DNA from: a virus | Length of the DNA: 27,610 nucleotides | Strand: one strand, 5' to 3' | IMG/VR virus record: IMGVR_UViG_3300030060_004025 | Location: 1-27,610 of that record | Shown: in pieces, positions 1 through 9,512 of the stretch | Numbering within the stretch: position 1 is the stretch's first letter | How the letters are laid out: the number at the start of each line of letters is the position of its first letter | Made by a program: the position numbers and the translations under genes | The notes under the pieces: generated by a model | Databases searched by the model: none | What the model saw: the letters and a program-made list of their open reading frames with translations, nothing else | What the model was told of the DNA's origin: nothing

Positions 1-20
1 GCTATACTAGTAAAAATTGT

Positions 21-70
21 TAGGGGGTTTGAGGGGGTTAGCATAGGGCGCCCCCGCCCCCGTCTTTATT
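21..70 (+). terminator. G/C-rich hairpin, probable terminator of an upstream gene
   Basis: Two runs of five G (23-27, 33-37) face two runs of five C (51-55, 57-61), so the RNA can fold into a very stable stem; the C side is followed by GTCTTTATT. It lies directly before the dUTPase ribosome site (GAGGAG, 71-76). The likely job is to end transcription from the gene left of the window, of which at most a few codons are present (tandem stops TAG TAA at 8-13). Three G runs in a row could also form a G-quadruplex, which cannot be told apart by eye. Confidence 0.55.
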
Positions 71-84
71 GAGGAGATAATGAA

Positions 85-636
85 GTGATTCAAATTTATA
101 AACTTGCACCTAACGTAATTCTACCGTTATACCAAACAAAAAACTCTGCGTGTTTTGATATTCATGCCTATTTGAGAGGACCTAACTTGACTGAGGATAA
201 GTATCCTATTGCCAGAAGTGTTAAAATTTTCAATTCAAAGAATGAAGAAGTTGAAACTCAAGTTAGATTTACGTTTGATTCTGATGACTGTAAAGCAGAT
301 ATTGAAATCCCCCCACACGGAAGAGCGTTGATCCCAACTGGATTTATTCTTGAGATTGAGCCAGGATTTTCTGTCAGGCTTCATGCTCGCTCTGGACTCG
401 CCGTAAAGAATGGTGTCTCTCTCGCTAACTCGGAGGGAGTCATTGATTCAGATTATAAGCAAGAAGTTTTTGTTCCGTTGATCAATAACTCAGACGAACC
501 ATATCTTGTGAAGCATGGAGACAGAGTGGCACAAGGAGAACTTGTTGAATGCTTTACTTCTCCTATCATCATAACAGAAGAAAAACCACAAAAAGTCACC
601 GAAAGAGTTGGTGGTTTTGGTAGCACTGGTGTATAA
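85..636 (+). CDS. dut: dUTPase (deoxyuridine 5'-triphosphate nucleotidohydrolase)
   Basis: Trimeric-type dUTPase, hydrolysing dUTP to dUMP and pyrophosphate; it keeps uracil out of phage DNA and feeds dUMP to thymidylate synthesis, matching the thyX gene downstream. All five family motifs are visible in 183 residues: motif I around 22-30 (ACFDIHAYL), II at 101-106 (ARSGLA), III at 117-128 (GVIDSDYKQEVF, with Q where G is usual), IV at 145-152 (GDRVAQGE) and V near the C-terminus (RVGGFGSTG, 174-182). About 30 extra residues sit between motifs I and II, making it longer than the usual 140-150. The start is GTG at 85 with GAGGAG at 71-76; the in-frame-looking ATG at 80 meets a stop after two codons. 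First gene of the nucleotide/replication run. Confidence 0.93.
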   Translation: MIQIYKLAPNVILPLYQTKNSACFDIHAYLRGPNLTEDKYPIARSVKIFNSKNEEVETQVRFTFDSDDCKADIEIPPHGRALIPTGFILEIEPGFSVRLHARSGLAVKNGVSLANSEGVIDSDYKQEVFVPLINNSDEPYLVKHGDRVAQGELVECFTSPIIITEEKPQKVTERVGGFGSTGV

Positions 637-657
637 TTAAGTCGAAAGGAATATACT

Positions 658-975
658 ATGAATCGTGAACAACTACTGAAACATCACTCTGATCTATGTT
701 CGCAGGCTCTTTCTATCATGAAGAAGAAGAATCATGATTACGCTGGTAAGGAGGGTGATCAACCCTTCGCAAACTTTGAAAGAACTGAATCGATGGGTGT
801 TTGCTCTACCGAGCAAGGATTTTTAGTCAGAGTGGTTGACAAGGTTTCTCGACTCTCTACCTTTTGCTCCGCTGGAGAACTTAAGGTTGATAATGAGAGT
901 TATGAAGATGCTATTCTGGATATTATTAATTACATGGTTTTGTTTAGTGGATATCTAAAAGATAAAAATGAGTGA
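658..975 (+). CDS. MazG-like small protein, Nmad1/DUF1599 type
   Basis: A 105-residue protein that resembles the Nmad1 (DUF1599, nucleotide modification associated domain 1) family, all-alpha and related to MazG-type nucleotide pyrophosphohydrolases. Seen: an N-terminal helix followed by KKKNHDYAGKEGDQPFANFE (21-41), a central helix VRVVDKVSRLSTF and a C-terminal EDAILDIINYMVLFSGYL helix with the acidic residues expected in the E-x-x-E/D metal-binding pattern. Role in T4-like phages is not established; it may control modified or non-canonical nucleotides. AAAGGA precedes the start at a normal distance. Its last eight bases overlap the polymerase start, so the two are probably translationally coupled. 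Confidence 0.7.
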   Translation: MNREQLLKHHSDLCSQALSIMKKKNHDYAGKEGDQPFANFERTESMGVCSTEQGFLVRVVDKVSRLSTFCSAGELKVDNESYEDAILDIINYMVLFSGYLKDKNE

Positions 976-3502
976 AACATTTTACACCAACGTGTCCCTG
1001 AGAGGGAACAAGGTGTTGTTGCGTGGTTTTGTCGATGGTGAAAGAGTTCAGCAAAAGATAGACTTCAGCCCCACCTTGTTCCTTCCGAGCAACAAACCCA
1101 CAGAGTATAAAACTCTGGAGGGTGAATTTGTAGAACCGTTTAAACCCGGAACAATCTCTGACTGTAGAGACTTTATCAAGCAGTACAAAGACGTTTCTGG
1201 TTTTAGAATTTTCGGTAATACAGATTATGTGTACCAGTTCATCGGTAAGATCAGTTCCGGTGAGGTGGACTATGACTTTTCTAAGATTAAAGTTGCTAAC
1301 TTTGATATTGAAACTACATGCGAAAATGGGTTCCCTGATATAGATGATCCCCAAGAAAAAGTTATTGCGATAACTTTGGATGTAAACGGATGGAAGTACG
1401 TCTTTGGTTTAGGTGAGTTTGAGTTGGAGGGTGAGAGACTCAAGTATTGGGCGTTCGACAATGAGGAGGATCTTCTTCGTTGTTTCTTGGACACATGGAA
1501 TCTAGAATCCCCTGATGTCATGACTGGTTGGAACATCAGGTTTTTCGATATTCCATATTTGGTTAATCGAATGAAGGTAGTTCTTGGTGAAAAAGAAACA
1601 AAGAGACTATCTCCGTGGAAGTTGATCAACGAGAAAACAGTCACCAAAATGAACAGGGATCATTATGTTTATGATCTCGTAGGTATTGCAACTCTAGACT
1701 ACTATGAATTATACAAGACATTCACTTATGTAAATCAAGAATCATATCGACTCGATCACATTGCACATGTTGAACTTGGGGAGAACAAACTTTCTTATGA
1801 CGAGTTTGACAACATGGCAGAGTTTTATAAAAACGACTTTCAAAAGTTCATGGAATACAATGTCAAAGATGTCGATCTGGTTCAGAGACTAGAGGACAAA
1901 CTTAAACTTCTAGAACTTTCTGTCGCTCTAGCCTATTCCGCTAAAGTAAACTTCATGGATGTTTTCAGTCAGGTTAGGACTTGGGATTGTATCATCTATC
2001 ATTATCTCAATGATCACAACATTGTAATACCACAAAAGAAAGCGTCATCGAAGGACTCTCAGTATGCTGGTGCGTATGTGAAAGATCCCATCACAGGAAT
2101 ACACGACTGGATTGTGTCACTCGACCTAAACAGTCTGTATCCACACTTGATCATGCAATACAACATCAGTCCCGAAACCAAAGTCAACGGGGACAAAGAT
2201 CATACGGTGTCACCCAATCAAATCCTAAATGGTAAAACACCGACAACGGGACAACACTCTCTCGCTGCAAACGGAACTCGGTACATCAAAGATTATCAAG
2301 GATTTCTTCCAGCGTTGATGGAGAAGATGTACAAAGAACGTAAGATGTACAAAGGGAAGATGATCGATTGTCAAAAAGAAAGACAAACGATACTCAAGTC
2401 CGGTGCTTTGGGTGCGGATGTTAACAAACTGTTATCAGAGAAAGACAATGAGATTGCAAAGTATAACAACTTCCAACTAGTTAGAAAAATTCAACTAAAC
2501 TCTGCTTATGGTGCGATTGGTAATCAGTACTTCCGTTACTTTGACGTAGAGATGGCAGAAGCAATCACTCTGTCTGGACAATTGAGTATCCGCTGGATTG
2601 CAGATAAACTAAATGTGTTTCTTAATGAAACTATCGGGACAAAGGATTATGATTATGTTGTTGCATCTGATACAGACAGTGTTTATCTTCGTCTTGGGAA
2701 TCTTGTGGATAAAGTATGTGGGGGTAAGTCGAAGTCAGAGGTGGTTGACTTCCTCGACAAGTCATGTGAAGAAGTGATCCTTCCGTTTATCAAAGACATG
2801 TATGATGAACTGTCTTCCCTAATGAACGCATACAAAAACAAGATGGTTATGGACAGAGAATGTATCGCAGACAAGGGTGTATGGACAGCGAAGAAAAGAT
2901 ACATGCTAAATGTTCATGACTCCGAAGGTGTTCGGTATAGTGAACCTAAGATGAAGATCATGGGTATCGAAACCACTAGAAGTTCGACACCAAACATTGT
3001 TCGTCAAGAGTTGAAGAAGGCGATCAAGTTAGTTCTGACATCGGACGAGGACAGTGTTATAGAATTTATTGATAACTTCAAAACTAAGTTCTATGCGTAT
3101 GATCCAGAGGACATTGCGTTTCCCCGTGGAGTCAACGGACTAGAAAGATACTATGACACAAGCAACATCTACAAGAAGTCAACCCCCATTGCAGTCAAAG
3201 GTGCGTTGATTTACAATCACTACTTGAAGTTGAAGTCCCTTGATAGAAAGTATCATCTAATTAATGAGGGTGAAAAAATCAAGTTTGTCTATCTTAAGAA
3301 ACCTAATCCAATGGGTGGTGCGTATGGAACTGATCAAGTTATATCTTTTCCCAATGCAATACCAAAAGAATTTGGACTAGATGACTACATAGACTATGAC
3401 AAACAGTTTTCTACTAGTTTCCTAGAGCCTTTGAAAACCATTTTAGACACGGTTGGTTGGAAACACGAAAAGACATCTACCCTTGAAGGATTCTTTACAT
3501 GA
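968..3502 (+). CDS. 43: Family B DNA polymerase, T4 gp43-like
   Basis: Replicative DNA polymerase with 3'-5' proofreading; 844 residues against 898 for T4 gp43. Exonuclease motifs: Exo I FDIET at 112-116, Exo II around N189-D194 (GWNIRFFDIP), Exo III YNVKDVDL at 297-304. Polymerase motifs: A SLDLNSLYPHL at 384-394, B KIQLNSAYGAIG at 507-518 and C DTDSV at 568-572. All catalytic aspartates are in place. The start overlaps the preceding stop by eight bases and has no clear Shine-Dalgarno, which suggests translational coupling. It is followed by a small ORF and uvsX, a common T4-like order of replication genes. Confidence 0.97.
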   Translation: MSETFYTNVSLRGNKVLLRGFVDGERVQQKIDFSPTLFLPSNKPTEYKTLEGEFVEPFKPGTISDCRDFIKQYKDVSGFRIFGNTDYVYQFIGKISSGEVDYDFSKIKVANFDIETTCENGFPDIDDPQEKVIAITLDVNGWKYVFGLGEFELEGERLKYWAFDNEEDLLRCFLDTWNLESPDVMTGWNIRFFDIPYLVNRMKVVLGEKETKRLSPWKLINEKTVTKMNRDHYVYDLVGIATLDYYELYKTFTYVNQESYRLDHIAHVELGENKLSYDEFDNMAEFYKNDFQKFMEYNVKDVDLVQRLEDKLKLLELSVALAYSAKVNFMDVFSQVRTWDCIIYHYLNDHNIVIPQKKASSKDSQYAGAYVKDPITGIHDWIVSLDLNSLYPHLIMQYNISPETKVNGDKDHTVSPNQILNGKTPTTGQHSLAANGTRYIKDYQGFLPALMEKMYKERKMYKGKMIDCQKERQTILKSGALGADVNKLLSEKDNEIAKYNNFQLVRKIQLNSAYGAIGNQYFRYFDVEMAEAITLSGQLSIRWIADKLNVFLNETIGTKDYDYVVASDTDSVYLRLGNLVDKVCGGKSKSEVVDFLDKSCEEVILPFIKDMYDELSSLMNAYKNKMVMDRECIADKGVWTAKKRYMLNVHDSEGVRYSEPKMKIMGIETTRSSTPNIVRQELKKAIKLVLTSDEDSVIEFIDNFKTKFYAYDPEDIAFPRGVNGLERYYDTSNIYKKSTPIAVKGALIYNHYLKLKSLDRKYHLINEGEKIKFVYLKKPNPMGGAYGTDQVISFPNAIPKEFGLDDYIDYDKQFSTSFLEPLKTILDTVGWKHEKTSTLEGFFT

Positions 3503-3512
3503 GGACATGATT

Positions 3513-3740
3513 ATGAATGATAAAATTAAATTTGAGTTGACACAAAAGAGTTACCAAACTATAGTGGATCTACTCAAGGTTGAAAAAGAATGCAAACAAT
3601 CAGAACTAAAAAAATTAACAGTGGACAAAAATTGTTCTGCTGAAGCATATCAGCGTAAGTTAGATTACATAGAATCAATTAACATGTGCTTGCTTGACAT
3701 GGACAAAAGAAAATGGATTGGAGATAAATTTTATGAGTGA
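3513..3740 (+). CDS. Small conserved-position hypothetical protein
   Basis: Unrecognised 75-residue protein between polymerase and uvsX. It is charged, Lys/Glu-rich and predicted all-helical ([23 protein letters not shown]... then a second helix ending [10 protein letters not shown]), with no transmembrane segment. Of three ATGs (3499, 3507, 3513) the one at 3513 is best placed, with GAGGA at 3501-3505 seven bases upstream. It overlaps the start of uvsX by eight bases. Function unknown; the position suggests a recombination or replication accessory factor, but nothing in the sequence shows it. Confidence 0.7.
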   Translation: MNDKIKFELTQKSYQTIVDLLKVEKECKQSELKKLTVDKNCSAEAYQRKLDYIESINMCLLDMDKRKWIGDKFYE

Positions 3741-4755
3741 CTTCTTGAAAACTATTATTAAAAACTCTGGAAACGAGTATGCAGGAATCGCATCCGATGG
3801 AATCGACGGAAGTGATGTAACTGGTTTCATTGACACTGGATCGTATGCGTTCAACGCACTTCTCTCTGGATCTATGCATGGAGGAATACCAAACAATAAA
3901 ATCATGGCACTTGCAGGTGAGTCTGCTACAGGTAAGACTTACTTCGCATTGAGTATGTGTAAGAAGTTTCTTGATGACAACCCAGATGGTGTTATTCTCT
4001 ACTTCGACACTGAGCAAGCGATTACTTCTGACATGATCAAGGAGCGAGGAATGGATCCTGCAAGGGTAGCAATCTTCCCAGTTGCTACCGTCGAAACATT
4101 CCGTCACCAAGCAATTAGTATCGTTGACAAGTACATCGAAACGAAGGACAGTAAGCCTGTGTTTGTTGTTCTCGACTCTCTTGGTATGCTTTCAACTGAG
4201 AAAGAAATGAATGATACAGCAGAGGGTAAGTCAACCCGCGACATGACACGCGCCCAAGTTATCAAAGCAACATTCCGTGTGCTTACTCTCAAGTTGGGTA
4301 AGGCTGGTATTCCTCTTATCATGACAAACCACACCTATGATGTTGTTGGTGCTTATGTTCCCATGAAAGAGATGGGTGGTGGTTCTGGTTTGAAGTATGC
4401 CGCTTCTACAATTGTGTATCTTTCAAAGAAGAAGGACAAGGATGGAACTGACATCATTGGTAATATCATTCGATGTAAGTTGTTCAAAGGAAGATTCACC
4501 AAAGAAAACAAAGAGGTTGAAGTTCAACTAAACTATGACACCGGACTCAATCCTTACTATGGACTGGTTCCTCTTGCTATCAAATATGATATCTTCAAGA
4601 AGGTGTCCACCCGAATTGAATTACCAGACGGGAAGACTGCTTTCGAGAAATCAATTAACAACGATCCGGAGAAGTATTTCACCGATGAGGTTATGGAACA
4701 ACTAGAAGATGCGGTTGCAAAGGAATTTAAGTATGGAAAAGAAACCACCGACTAA
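3733..4755 (+). CDS. uvsX: UvsX-like RecA-family recombinase
   Basis: ATP-dependent strand-exchange protein that would coat ssDNA and drive recombination-dependent replication, as UvsX does in T4. In the 340-residue protein: Walker A GESATGKT at 62-69, a catalytic acidic stretch FDTEQ at 91-95, Walker B VFVVLDSL at 143-150, and a loop region from TNHTYDVVG to the Gly-rich MGGGSG (198-219) that fits the DNA-binding L2 loop. The ATG at 3733 is chosen over 3694 because GGAG lies at 3720-3723. Its 3' end overlaps the glycosyltransferase start (4733), so an accessory gene has been placed directly behind it. Confidence 0.92.
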   Translation: MSDFLKTIIKNSGNEYAGIASDGIDGSDVTGFIDTGSYAFNALLSGSMHGGIPNNKIMALAGESATGKTYFALSMCKKFLDDNPDGVILYFDTEQAITSDMIKERGMDPARVAIFPVATVETFRHQAISIVDKYIETKDSKPVFVVLDSLGMLSTEKEMNDTAEGKSTRDMTRAQVIKATFRVLTLKLGKAGIPLIMTNHTYDVVGAYVPMKEMGGGSGLKYAASTIVYLSKKKDKDGTDIIGNIIRCKLFKGRFTKENKEVEVQLNYDTGLNPYYGLVPLAIKYDIFKKVSTRIELPDGKTAFEKSINNDPEKYFTDEVMEQLEDAVAKEFKYGKETTD

Positions 4756-6745
4756 AAAATTATTTTGGAACTTGCAACGAGGGGGACTGGCTAATTGTTT
4801 CTATTCGTTAGAACTCGCAATTGGTTTTGCAAAACTAACCAATAGAGAACTTTACATACATGATAAAGGTGGGTGGGCTTCTTTGAACATTGCTTCAGGG
4901 TTAGGAGGCATACAAGATCGTGAAACAACCATTCTGGATTTGTTCGATCTACCAGTTGACGTAAAGATTAGCGATGATGAAATGATTAACTCGTTGGAGG
5001 GATCAACTTATCTTTATGATAAACCTATCTCTAACTCTGCTATGGGTGTTGGGGGCAAAGAGTCCGTGGGAAATAAAATACCATATGATTTTTTCACAAG
5101 GACAGTTGATTCCAAGGATTCAGATAACTCAATCATCAAGGACAACTTCTCTGAAAATTATCTAGTAGGATTTAGAAAAGTAGATGGTAAGATCGTTGGA
5201 GACGGGGATCAACACGCCTATCAGGATGCGTTGTCATACAGAAACAGATTCTTTTATGGAGACACTGAGGAACTTTTCGGTTTTCTTGATCAAATCAAAC
5301 CGAAGAAGGAATATCAAGAACTAGCAGACAAGATATCGAGTGATCTGGGGAGATACAATTCTGTCCACTTCCGTGTCGGTGATTGGAGTCACTTTTTGTC
5401 GAACGGATCCACAGATTCCAGCAGAGCAGAGGATCTCCTTGACACGATAGAAAAGTACGGAATCGACAGAGAAAAAATAGTGATGTGTAGTAACATGACT
5501 CGAAATGATAATTATCTCCTTTCTATTATCAAAGATAGGTTTCCCAACCTTATTAATTTGGAACAACATATAACAGTAAATTATCAAGACGATATTAACA
5601 AACTGAGTAAATACACTCCAAATATATTGGCTCTTATATCACTTATTGTGACATCTCAATCCATAGACTTCTGGGGTTGTTTTGGAAGCACCTTTACTTC
5701 TTTGATCAATAGACAAAAGACAAATAGGGATCCGTCATACAAACCAAAGTACCACGACATGAAAAATTGGAGTTGGTTCACAAATAGATCTCTTCCCTTA
5801 GACAATGAGGGAGGAATATTAAATAATAGGATTGGTAACTTCTCTTGGAACGGTACTTTTATTGAAGAAAAAGCCTCTTGGGTTGTTGAGTTTCCTACGC
5901 TACACTCTATAAAACCTCCGAAGGGAAAACCAACCAAAGTTCCAAAGATTATTCATCAACAAGGTCCAGCAGACAAAAATAAATGGCATCCAGCATGGGA
6001 GCATTGTCAACAGACTTGGAAAAACATCTTCCCCGATTATGAGTATAAGTTGTGGACAGATGAAGATCTCCATGATCTAGTGAAGAGTGACTTTCCAGAG
6101 TACTTAGAAATGTACGAGGGGTATCATCTAAACATTTGTAGGATAGATATAGCACGACCTATGATACTCTATAAGTATGGTGGAATATACGCTGATTTGG
6201 ATGTTTTATGTAATAGAGATTTCTACGATCAACTACCAGAGGGGGTGAGCATTGTTGAGTCCTCCCACCATCATGAGATATTCCAAAACTCAATGATGAT
6301 GTCTGATCCGGGAAATGAAATTTGGATTGACTTGTTAAACCATTGTTATGAGGAAATGATGTACAGTCCAAAGAATGATGAGTTGCTATCCCTTTTAAGA
6401 TTTGAACGGGGGGAGGCAGATGATTATATTTACAATCATGAAGAAGTTGAAAATCCACAAGATATGATAAGTATGAGGGTTAGACAATTGACAGGTCCAA
6501 TCTCACTCTCCGTGTTAGATAATAAAATAACAAAACTTCCTCATGAACAGTGGAACCCCAATCACGGAAGTCCAAATTGGTTTAGTGAGGATGTTTATGC
6601 TAAACATGTTCAAACCGGAAAGTGGGCAGACAATAGTGATATGAGTGACAAGACAGTAGAGGATATCTACGAAGGAGAAAAACGGGCATATTTCCCAGTT
6701 ATAGAAAGTAAAAAAAAGAACAAAGGAGTTTCCAATGAAGTATGA
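4733..6745 (+). CDS. Two-domain glycosyltransferase: fucosyltransferase-like N-half plus GT32-type DXD C-half
   Basis: A 670-residue protein with two apparent transferase domains. The N-half (about 1-390) begins with [17 protein letters not shown] (13-29), like the GGLGNQ-type nucleotide-sugar loop, then has HFRVGD at 212-217, matching the H-x-R-x-G-D motif of alpha-1,2/O-fucosyltransferases, and [13 protein letters not shown] at 315-327, like their third motif. The C-half starts at [10 protein letters not shown] (403-412) and carries [21 protein letters not shown] (470-490), with D488-x-D490 the metal/nucleotide-sugar site of the GT32 (Gly_transf_sug) family. It probably modifies cell-surface glycans, phage DNA or virion protein; the acceptor cannot be read from sequence. 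The start at 4733 overlaps uvsX by 23 bases, with AAGGAA just upstream. Non-replicative gene set inside the replication cluster. Confidence 0.78.
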   Translation: MEKKPPTKKLFWNLQRGGLANCFYSLELAIGFAKLTNRELYIHDKGGWASLNIASGLGGIQDRETTILDLFDLPVDVKISDDEMINSLEGSTYLYDKPISNSAMGVGGKESVGNKIPYDFFTRTVDSKDSDNSIIKDNFSENYLVGFRKVDGKIVGDGDQHAYQDALSYRNRFFYGDTEELFGFLDQIKPKKEYQELADKISSDLGRYNSVHFRVGDWSHFLSNGSTDSSRAEDLLDTIEKYGIDREKIVMCSNMTRNDNYLLSIIKDRFPNLINLEQHITVNYQDDINKLSKYTPNILALISLIVTSQSIDFWGCFGSTFTSLINRQKTNRDPSYKPKYHDMKNWSWFTNRSLPLDNEGGILNNRIGNFSWNGTFIEEKASWVVEFPTLHSIKPPKGKPTKVPKIIHQQGPADKNKWHPAWEHCQQTWKNIFPDYEYKLWTDEDLHDLVKSDFPEYLEMYEGYHLNICRIDIARPMILYKYGGIYADLDVLCNRDFYDQLPEGVSIVESSHHHEIFQNSMMMSDPGNEIWIDLLNHCYEEMMYSPKNDELLSLLRFERGEADDYIYNHEEVENPQDMISMRVRQLTGPISLSVLDNKITKLPHEQWNPNHGSPNWFSEDVYAKHVQTGKWADNSDMSDKTVEDIYEGEKRAYFPVIESKKKNKGVSNEV

Positions 6746-7025
6746 ATTTTCCGAGAGTGAAAGTTATAAGACGAGAGTTCCCATCACCATTACAGAGGAT
6801 GGTGACTACAGCGGATTCAAATTTGTGTATGGCACAATAAAGTTCGTAGAAGTAGGCGAGGACGATGAGAGCATGGGGCTAAACTTTACATACGAAATTT
6901 TAGAAAACCCAAATAATATAGAGGAAAATCAAGATTTAATTGATACAATGGGTGACATATTGGTTGATGTATTGGAGTCCGAGATGGGGGAAATCGGAGA
7001 GGGTGAATTTTTAAGTCAGGAGTGA
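6735..7025 (+). CDS. Small acidic hypothetical protein
   Basis: Unrecognised 96-residue, strongly acidic protein (many Glu/Asp, especially in the C-terminal third, MGDILVDVLESEMGEIGEGEF). The first half looks beta-rich, the second helical. No membrane segment or catalytic motif seen. The ATG at 6735 has AAAGGAG at 6722-6728 and overlaps the glycosyltransferase end by 11 bases; the helicase GTG follows four bases after its stop. Small acidic proteins in this slot could be helicase-loader or ssDNA-protein-associated factors, but this is only positional. It is too short to be T4 gp59 or gp32. Confidence 0.65.
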   Translation: MKYEFSESESYKTRVPITITEDGDYSGFKFVYGTIKFVEVGEDDESMGLNFTYEILENPNNIEENQDLIDTMGDILVDVLESEMGEIGEGEFLSQE

Positions 7026-7028
7026 TTC

Positions 7029-8444
7029 GTGTCAATAGAAAAAACTATCATTGACAATCTATTTTTAAATGATGAGTACTCTAGAAAAGTTGTTCCTTTT
7101 CTTCAAGAGGAATACTTTTCAGACAAGGTTGAACGGAAGATCTTCACTTTGGTTCGTGACTTTGTTATCAAGTACAACAGTCTCCCTACGAAAGAGGCTA
7201 TTATAATTTCCTTCGAGAAAGAAAAGGGGATCACTGAGGAGGAGTACAAGCAGGGATGCGAAATCATATCTTCAGTTGAAACAAAGGAACCAAACGAAAG
7301 TTGGTTGCTCGAAGAAACTGAAAAGTTCTGCAAGGATAAAGCAGTTTATAATGCCATCATGGAGTCTATTCATATCATTGATGGAAAGTCAAAAGAGAAA
7401 ACTGAGAATGCGATTCCAAACATTCTCTCTGATGCATTGTCTGTCTCTTTCGATACACACATCGGACACGATTACCTAGAGGACTATGACTCACGGTACG
7501 ACTTCTATCACAAGGTGGAGAAGAGGGTTCCTTTTGACTTGGAATTTTTCAATACGATAACATCCGGGGGAACACCAAACAAAACTCTTAACATCATCAT
7601 GGCAGGAACTGGTGTTGGTAAGTCTTTGTTCATGTGTCACCATGCTGCTAATTGTTTGACACAGAATAAGAATGTTCTTTACATAACTTGTGAGATGGCT
7701 GAAGAGAGAATCGCAGAGCGGATTGATGCAAACTTGATGGACATTACTCTTGACTCCCTCAAAGACTTGCCTTATGAGATGTATCAAAACAAACTCAAAA
7801 CAGCGAGTGCGGGTATCAATGGGAAACTAATTGTCAAGGAGTATCCAACTGCGTCTGCACACTCTAATCACTTTAGAATATTGCTAGATGAACTTTGGTT
7901 GAAGAAGCAGTTCAAACCTGACATTATTTTTATTGATTATCTCAACATCTGTGCGTCATCTAGAATCAAGGGTGGTGCAAATGTCAACTCGTATCAGTTC
8001 ATCAAGTCAATCGCAGAGGAACTGAGAGGACTAGCGGTTGAGTATGACGTTCCTATTTTCTCTGCTACTCAAGTAAACCGACAGGGGTTTAGTAGCACCG
8101 ATGTTGGGTTGGAAGATACATCCGAATCGTTTGGACTTCCAGCAACCGCAGACTTTATGGTTGCTTTGATTAGCACAGAGGATCTCGATGAAAACAATCA
8201 AATACTAGTCAAGCAATTGAAGAACAGATATAATGACACTGTTGCTAACAGAAAGTTTCTGTTGGGTATCAATCGTGCTAAGATGAAACTGTATGATGTG
8301 AAAGAGGAAGAGCAGACTGGACTGTCACAATCAAACCAAACAGAGGATCAAGTTCTTGGGTTTGGTTTCAATGGAAAGTCATTCGATGACAAGTTCAACA
8401 GAGCGTCTGCTAAGACTGAAAACTTTACAGAATGGAAAGTATAA
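7029..8444 (+). CDS. 41: Replicative DNA helicase, DnaB family, T4 gp41-like
   Basis: Hexameric 5'-3' helicase of the phage replisome, working with the primase encoded next. 471 residues against 475 for T4 gp41. Seen: helical N-terminal domain, linker, then RecA-like core with Walker A AGTGVGKS at 192-199, catalytic Glu in YITCEMAEE (218-226), Walker B PDIIFIDYL at 297-305, a SATQVNR segment at 345-351 matching DnaB motif H4, and a C-terminal arginine-finger region. The start is GTG at 7029 with GGAG at 7019-7022. It ends three bases before the primase GTG. Confidence 0.95.
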   Translation: MSIEKTIIDNLFLNDEYSRKVVPFLQEEYFSDKVERKIFTLVRDFVIKYNSLPTKEAIIISFEKEKGITEEEYKQGCEIISSVETKEPNESWLLEETEKFCKDKAVYNAIMESIHIIDGKSKEKTENAIPNILSDALSVSFDTHIGHDYLEDYDSRYDFYHKVEKRVPFDLEFFNTITSGGTPNKTLNIIMAGTGVGKSLFMCHHAANCLTQNKNVLYITCEMAEERIAERIDANLMDITLDSLKDLPYEMYQNKLKTASAGINGKLIVKEYPTASAHSNHFRILLDELWLKKQFKPDIIFIDYLNICASSRIKGGANVNSYQFIKSIAEELRGLAVEYDVPIFSATQVNRQGFSSTDVGLEDTSESFGLPATADFMVALISTEDLDENNQILVKQLKNRYNDTVANRKFLLGINRAKMKLYDVKEEEQTGLSQSNQTEDQVLGFGFNGKSFDDKFNRASAKTENFTEWKV

Positions 8445-8447
8445 AAC

Positions 8448-9497
8448 GTGCCTATTTTTCTTGATAAAAAGTATATCAACACGGTATCTCCACAACTTGA
8501 ACGGTTCGCTTGGAAGAAGGATACCCTAGCGAATTGTCGGTGTCCTGTGTGTGGAGACTCACAAAAAAACAAGAACAAGTGTAGAGGATTTTTTTATCAA
8601 AAGAACGACTCTTTTTTCTATAAGTGTCACAATTGTGGGTTTGGATCTAACATATATAATTTTTTGAAACAAGTATCTCCCTCTTTGTGCAAAGAGTACG
8701 CACTAGAGCAATTCAAAGAATCAAAATCGTCGGGTAAACCAAACATGTTCAAACCAAAAGAAAAGAAACCATCACCGACAAATCCACCCAAACAAAAACT
8801 ACTGAATCAATTGGTTTGTATTAATAAACTACCAACCGATCATCCAGTAGTTCAGTTTGCGGACATGAGACAAATTCCAAAGCAACACTGGAATCTTCTG
8901 TATTACACAGACGACTTCGGAAGATTTATGAAGATCGTTGATCCGGAGGTACATGCCATCCACATCGTAGGAAAAGAAGGAAGACTTGTGATTCCCTTCT
9001 TTAATAAAAATGGCGATGTGGTTGCAGCACAGGGAAGATCTATAAATTTTAGAGATGAGTATAATGCCAGAACCACTGCGAAGTATCTAACTGTAAAAAC
9101 AGACAAGTCTCCAGATAGACTTTGGTATGGACAGTGGAGAGTCAATCCAAAGAAAAAAATCTACATAGTAGAAGGACCTATCGATAGTCTGTTTCTTAGA
9201 AATTCTATAGCGATGGTGGGTGCTGGTGCTTTGGATCAGATCCCAGAACACCTGAAGAGAAGTGAGGGTGTTTATGTTTTGGACAATGAACCAAGAAATA
9301 AACAAATTGTCTCCTACAACGAGAGACTAATTGAACTAGGTAAAAATGTTTGTATATGGCCAGACAGTATTTCAGAGAAAGACATCAATGATATGGCTAT
9401 GACTAAATCTACAAGAAAGATTGAGAAGATCATTGATGAAAACACATACCGAGGTTTGGAAGCAACCATGCGACTGAACGAGTGGAGAAGAGTGTAA
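8448..9497 (+). CDS. 61: DNA primase, T4 gp61-like
   Basis: Makes RNA primers for lagging-strand synthesis together with the gp41-like helicase just upstream. 349 residues, close to T4 gp61 (342). N-terminal zinc ribbon with C32-x-x-C35 and C60-x-x-C63 (CPVCGDS and CHNCGFGSN), then a proline/lysine linker, and a TOPRIM-like core with the conserved Glu in IYIVEGPIDSLF (238-249) and an acidic site at VYVLDNE (275-281). The start is GTG at 8448; no strong Shine-Dalgarno is visible, so coupling to the helicase stop four bases upstream is likely. Confidence 0.93.
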   Translation: MPIFLDKKYINTVSPQLERFAWKKDTLANCRCPVCGDSQKNKNKCRGFFYQKNDSFFYKCHNCGFGSNIYNFLKQVSPSLCKEYALEQFKESKSSGKPNMFKPKEKKPSPTNPPKQKLLNQLVCINKLPTDHPVVQFADMRQIPKQHWNLLYYTDDFGRFMKIVDPEVHAIHIVGKEGRLVIPFFNKNGDVVAAQGRSINFRDEYNARTTAKYLTVKTDKSPDRLWYGQWRVNPKKKIYIVEGPIDSLFLRNSIAMVGAGALDQIPEHLKRSEGVYVLDNEPRNKQIVSYNERLIELGKNVCIWPDSISEKDINDMAMTKSTRKIEKIIDENTYRGLEATMRLNEWRRV

Positions 9498-9512
9498 CAC
9501 AAGGAATCAAAT

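Noticed and set aside
46-53. GGGCGCCC palindrome near the left edge as an operator.
   Set aside because: Better explained as part of the larger G-run/C-run hairpin at 21-70.
944-1354. Minus-strand ORF opposite the polymerase gene.
   Set aside because: Shadow of the polymerase, which has all motifs; no ribosome site or recognisable domain.
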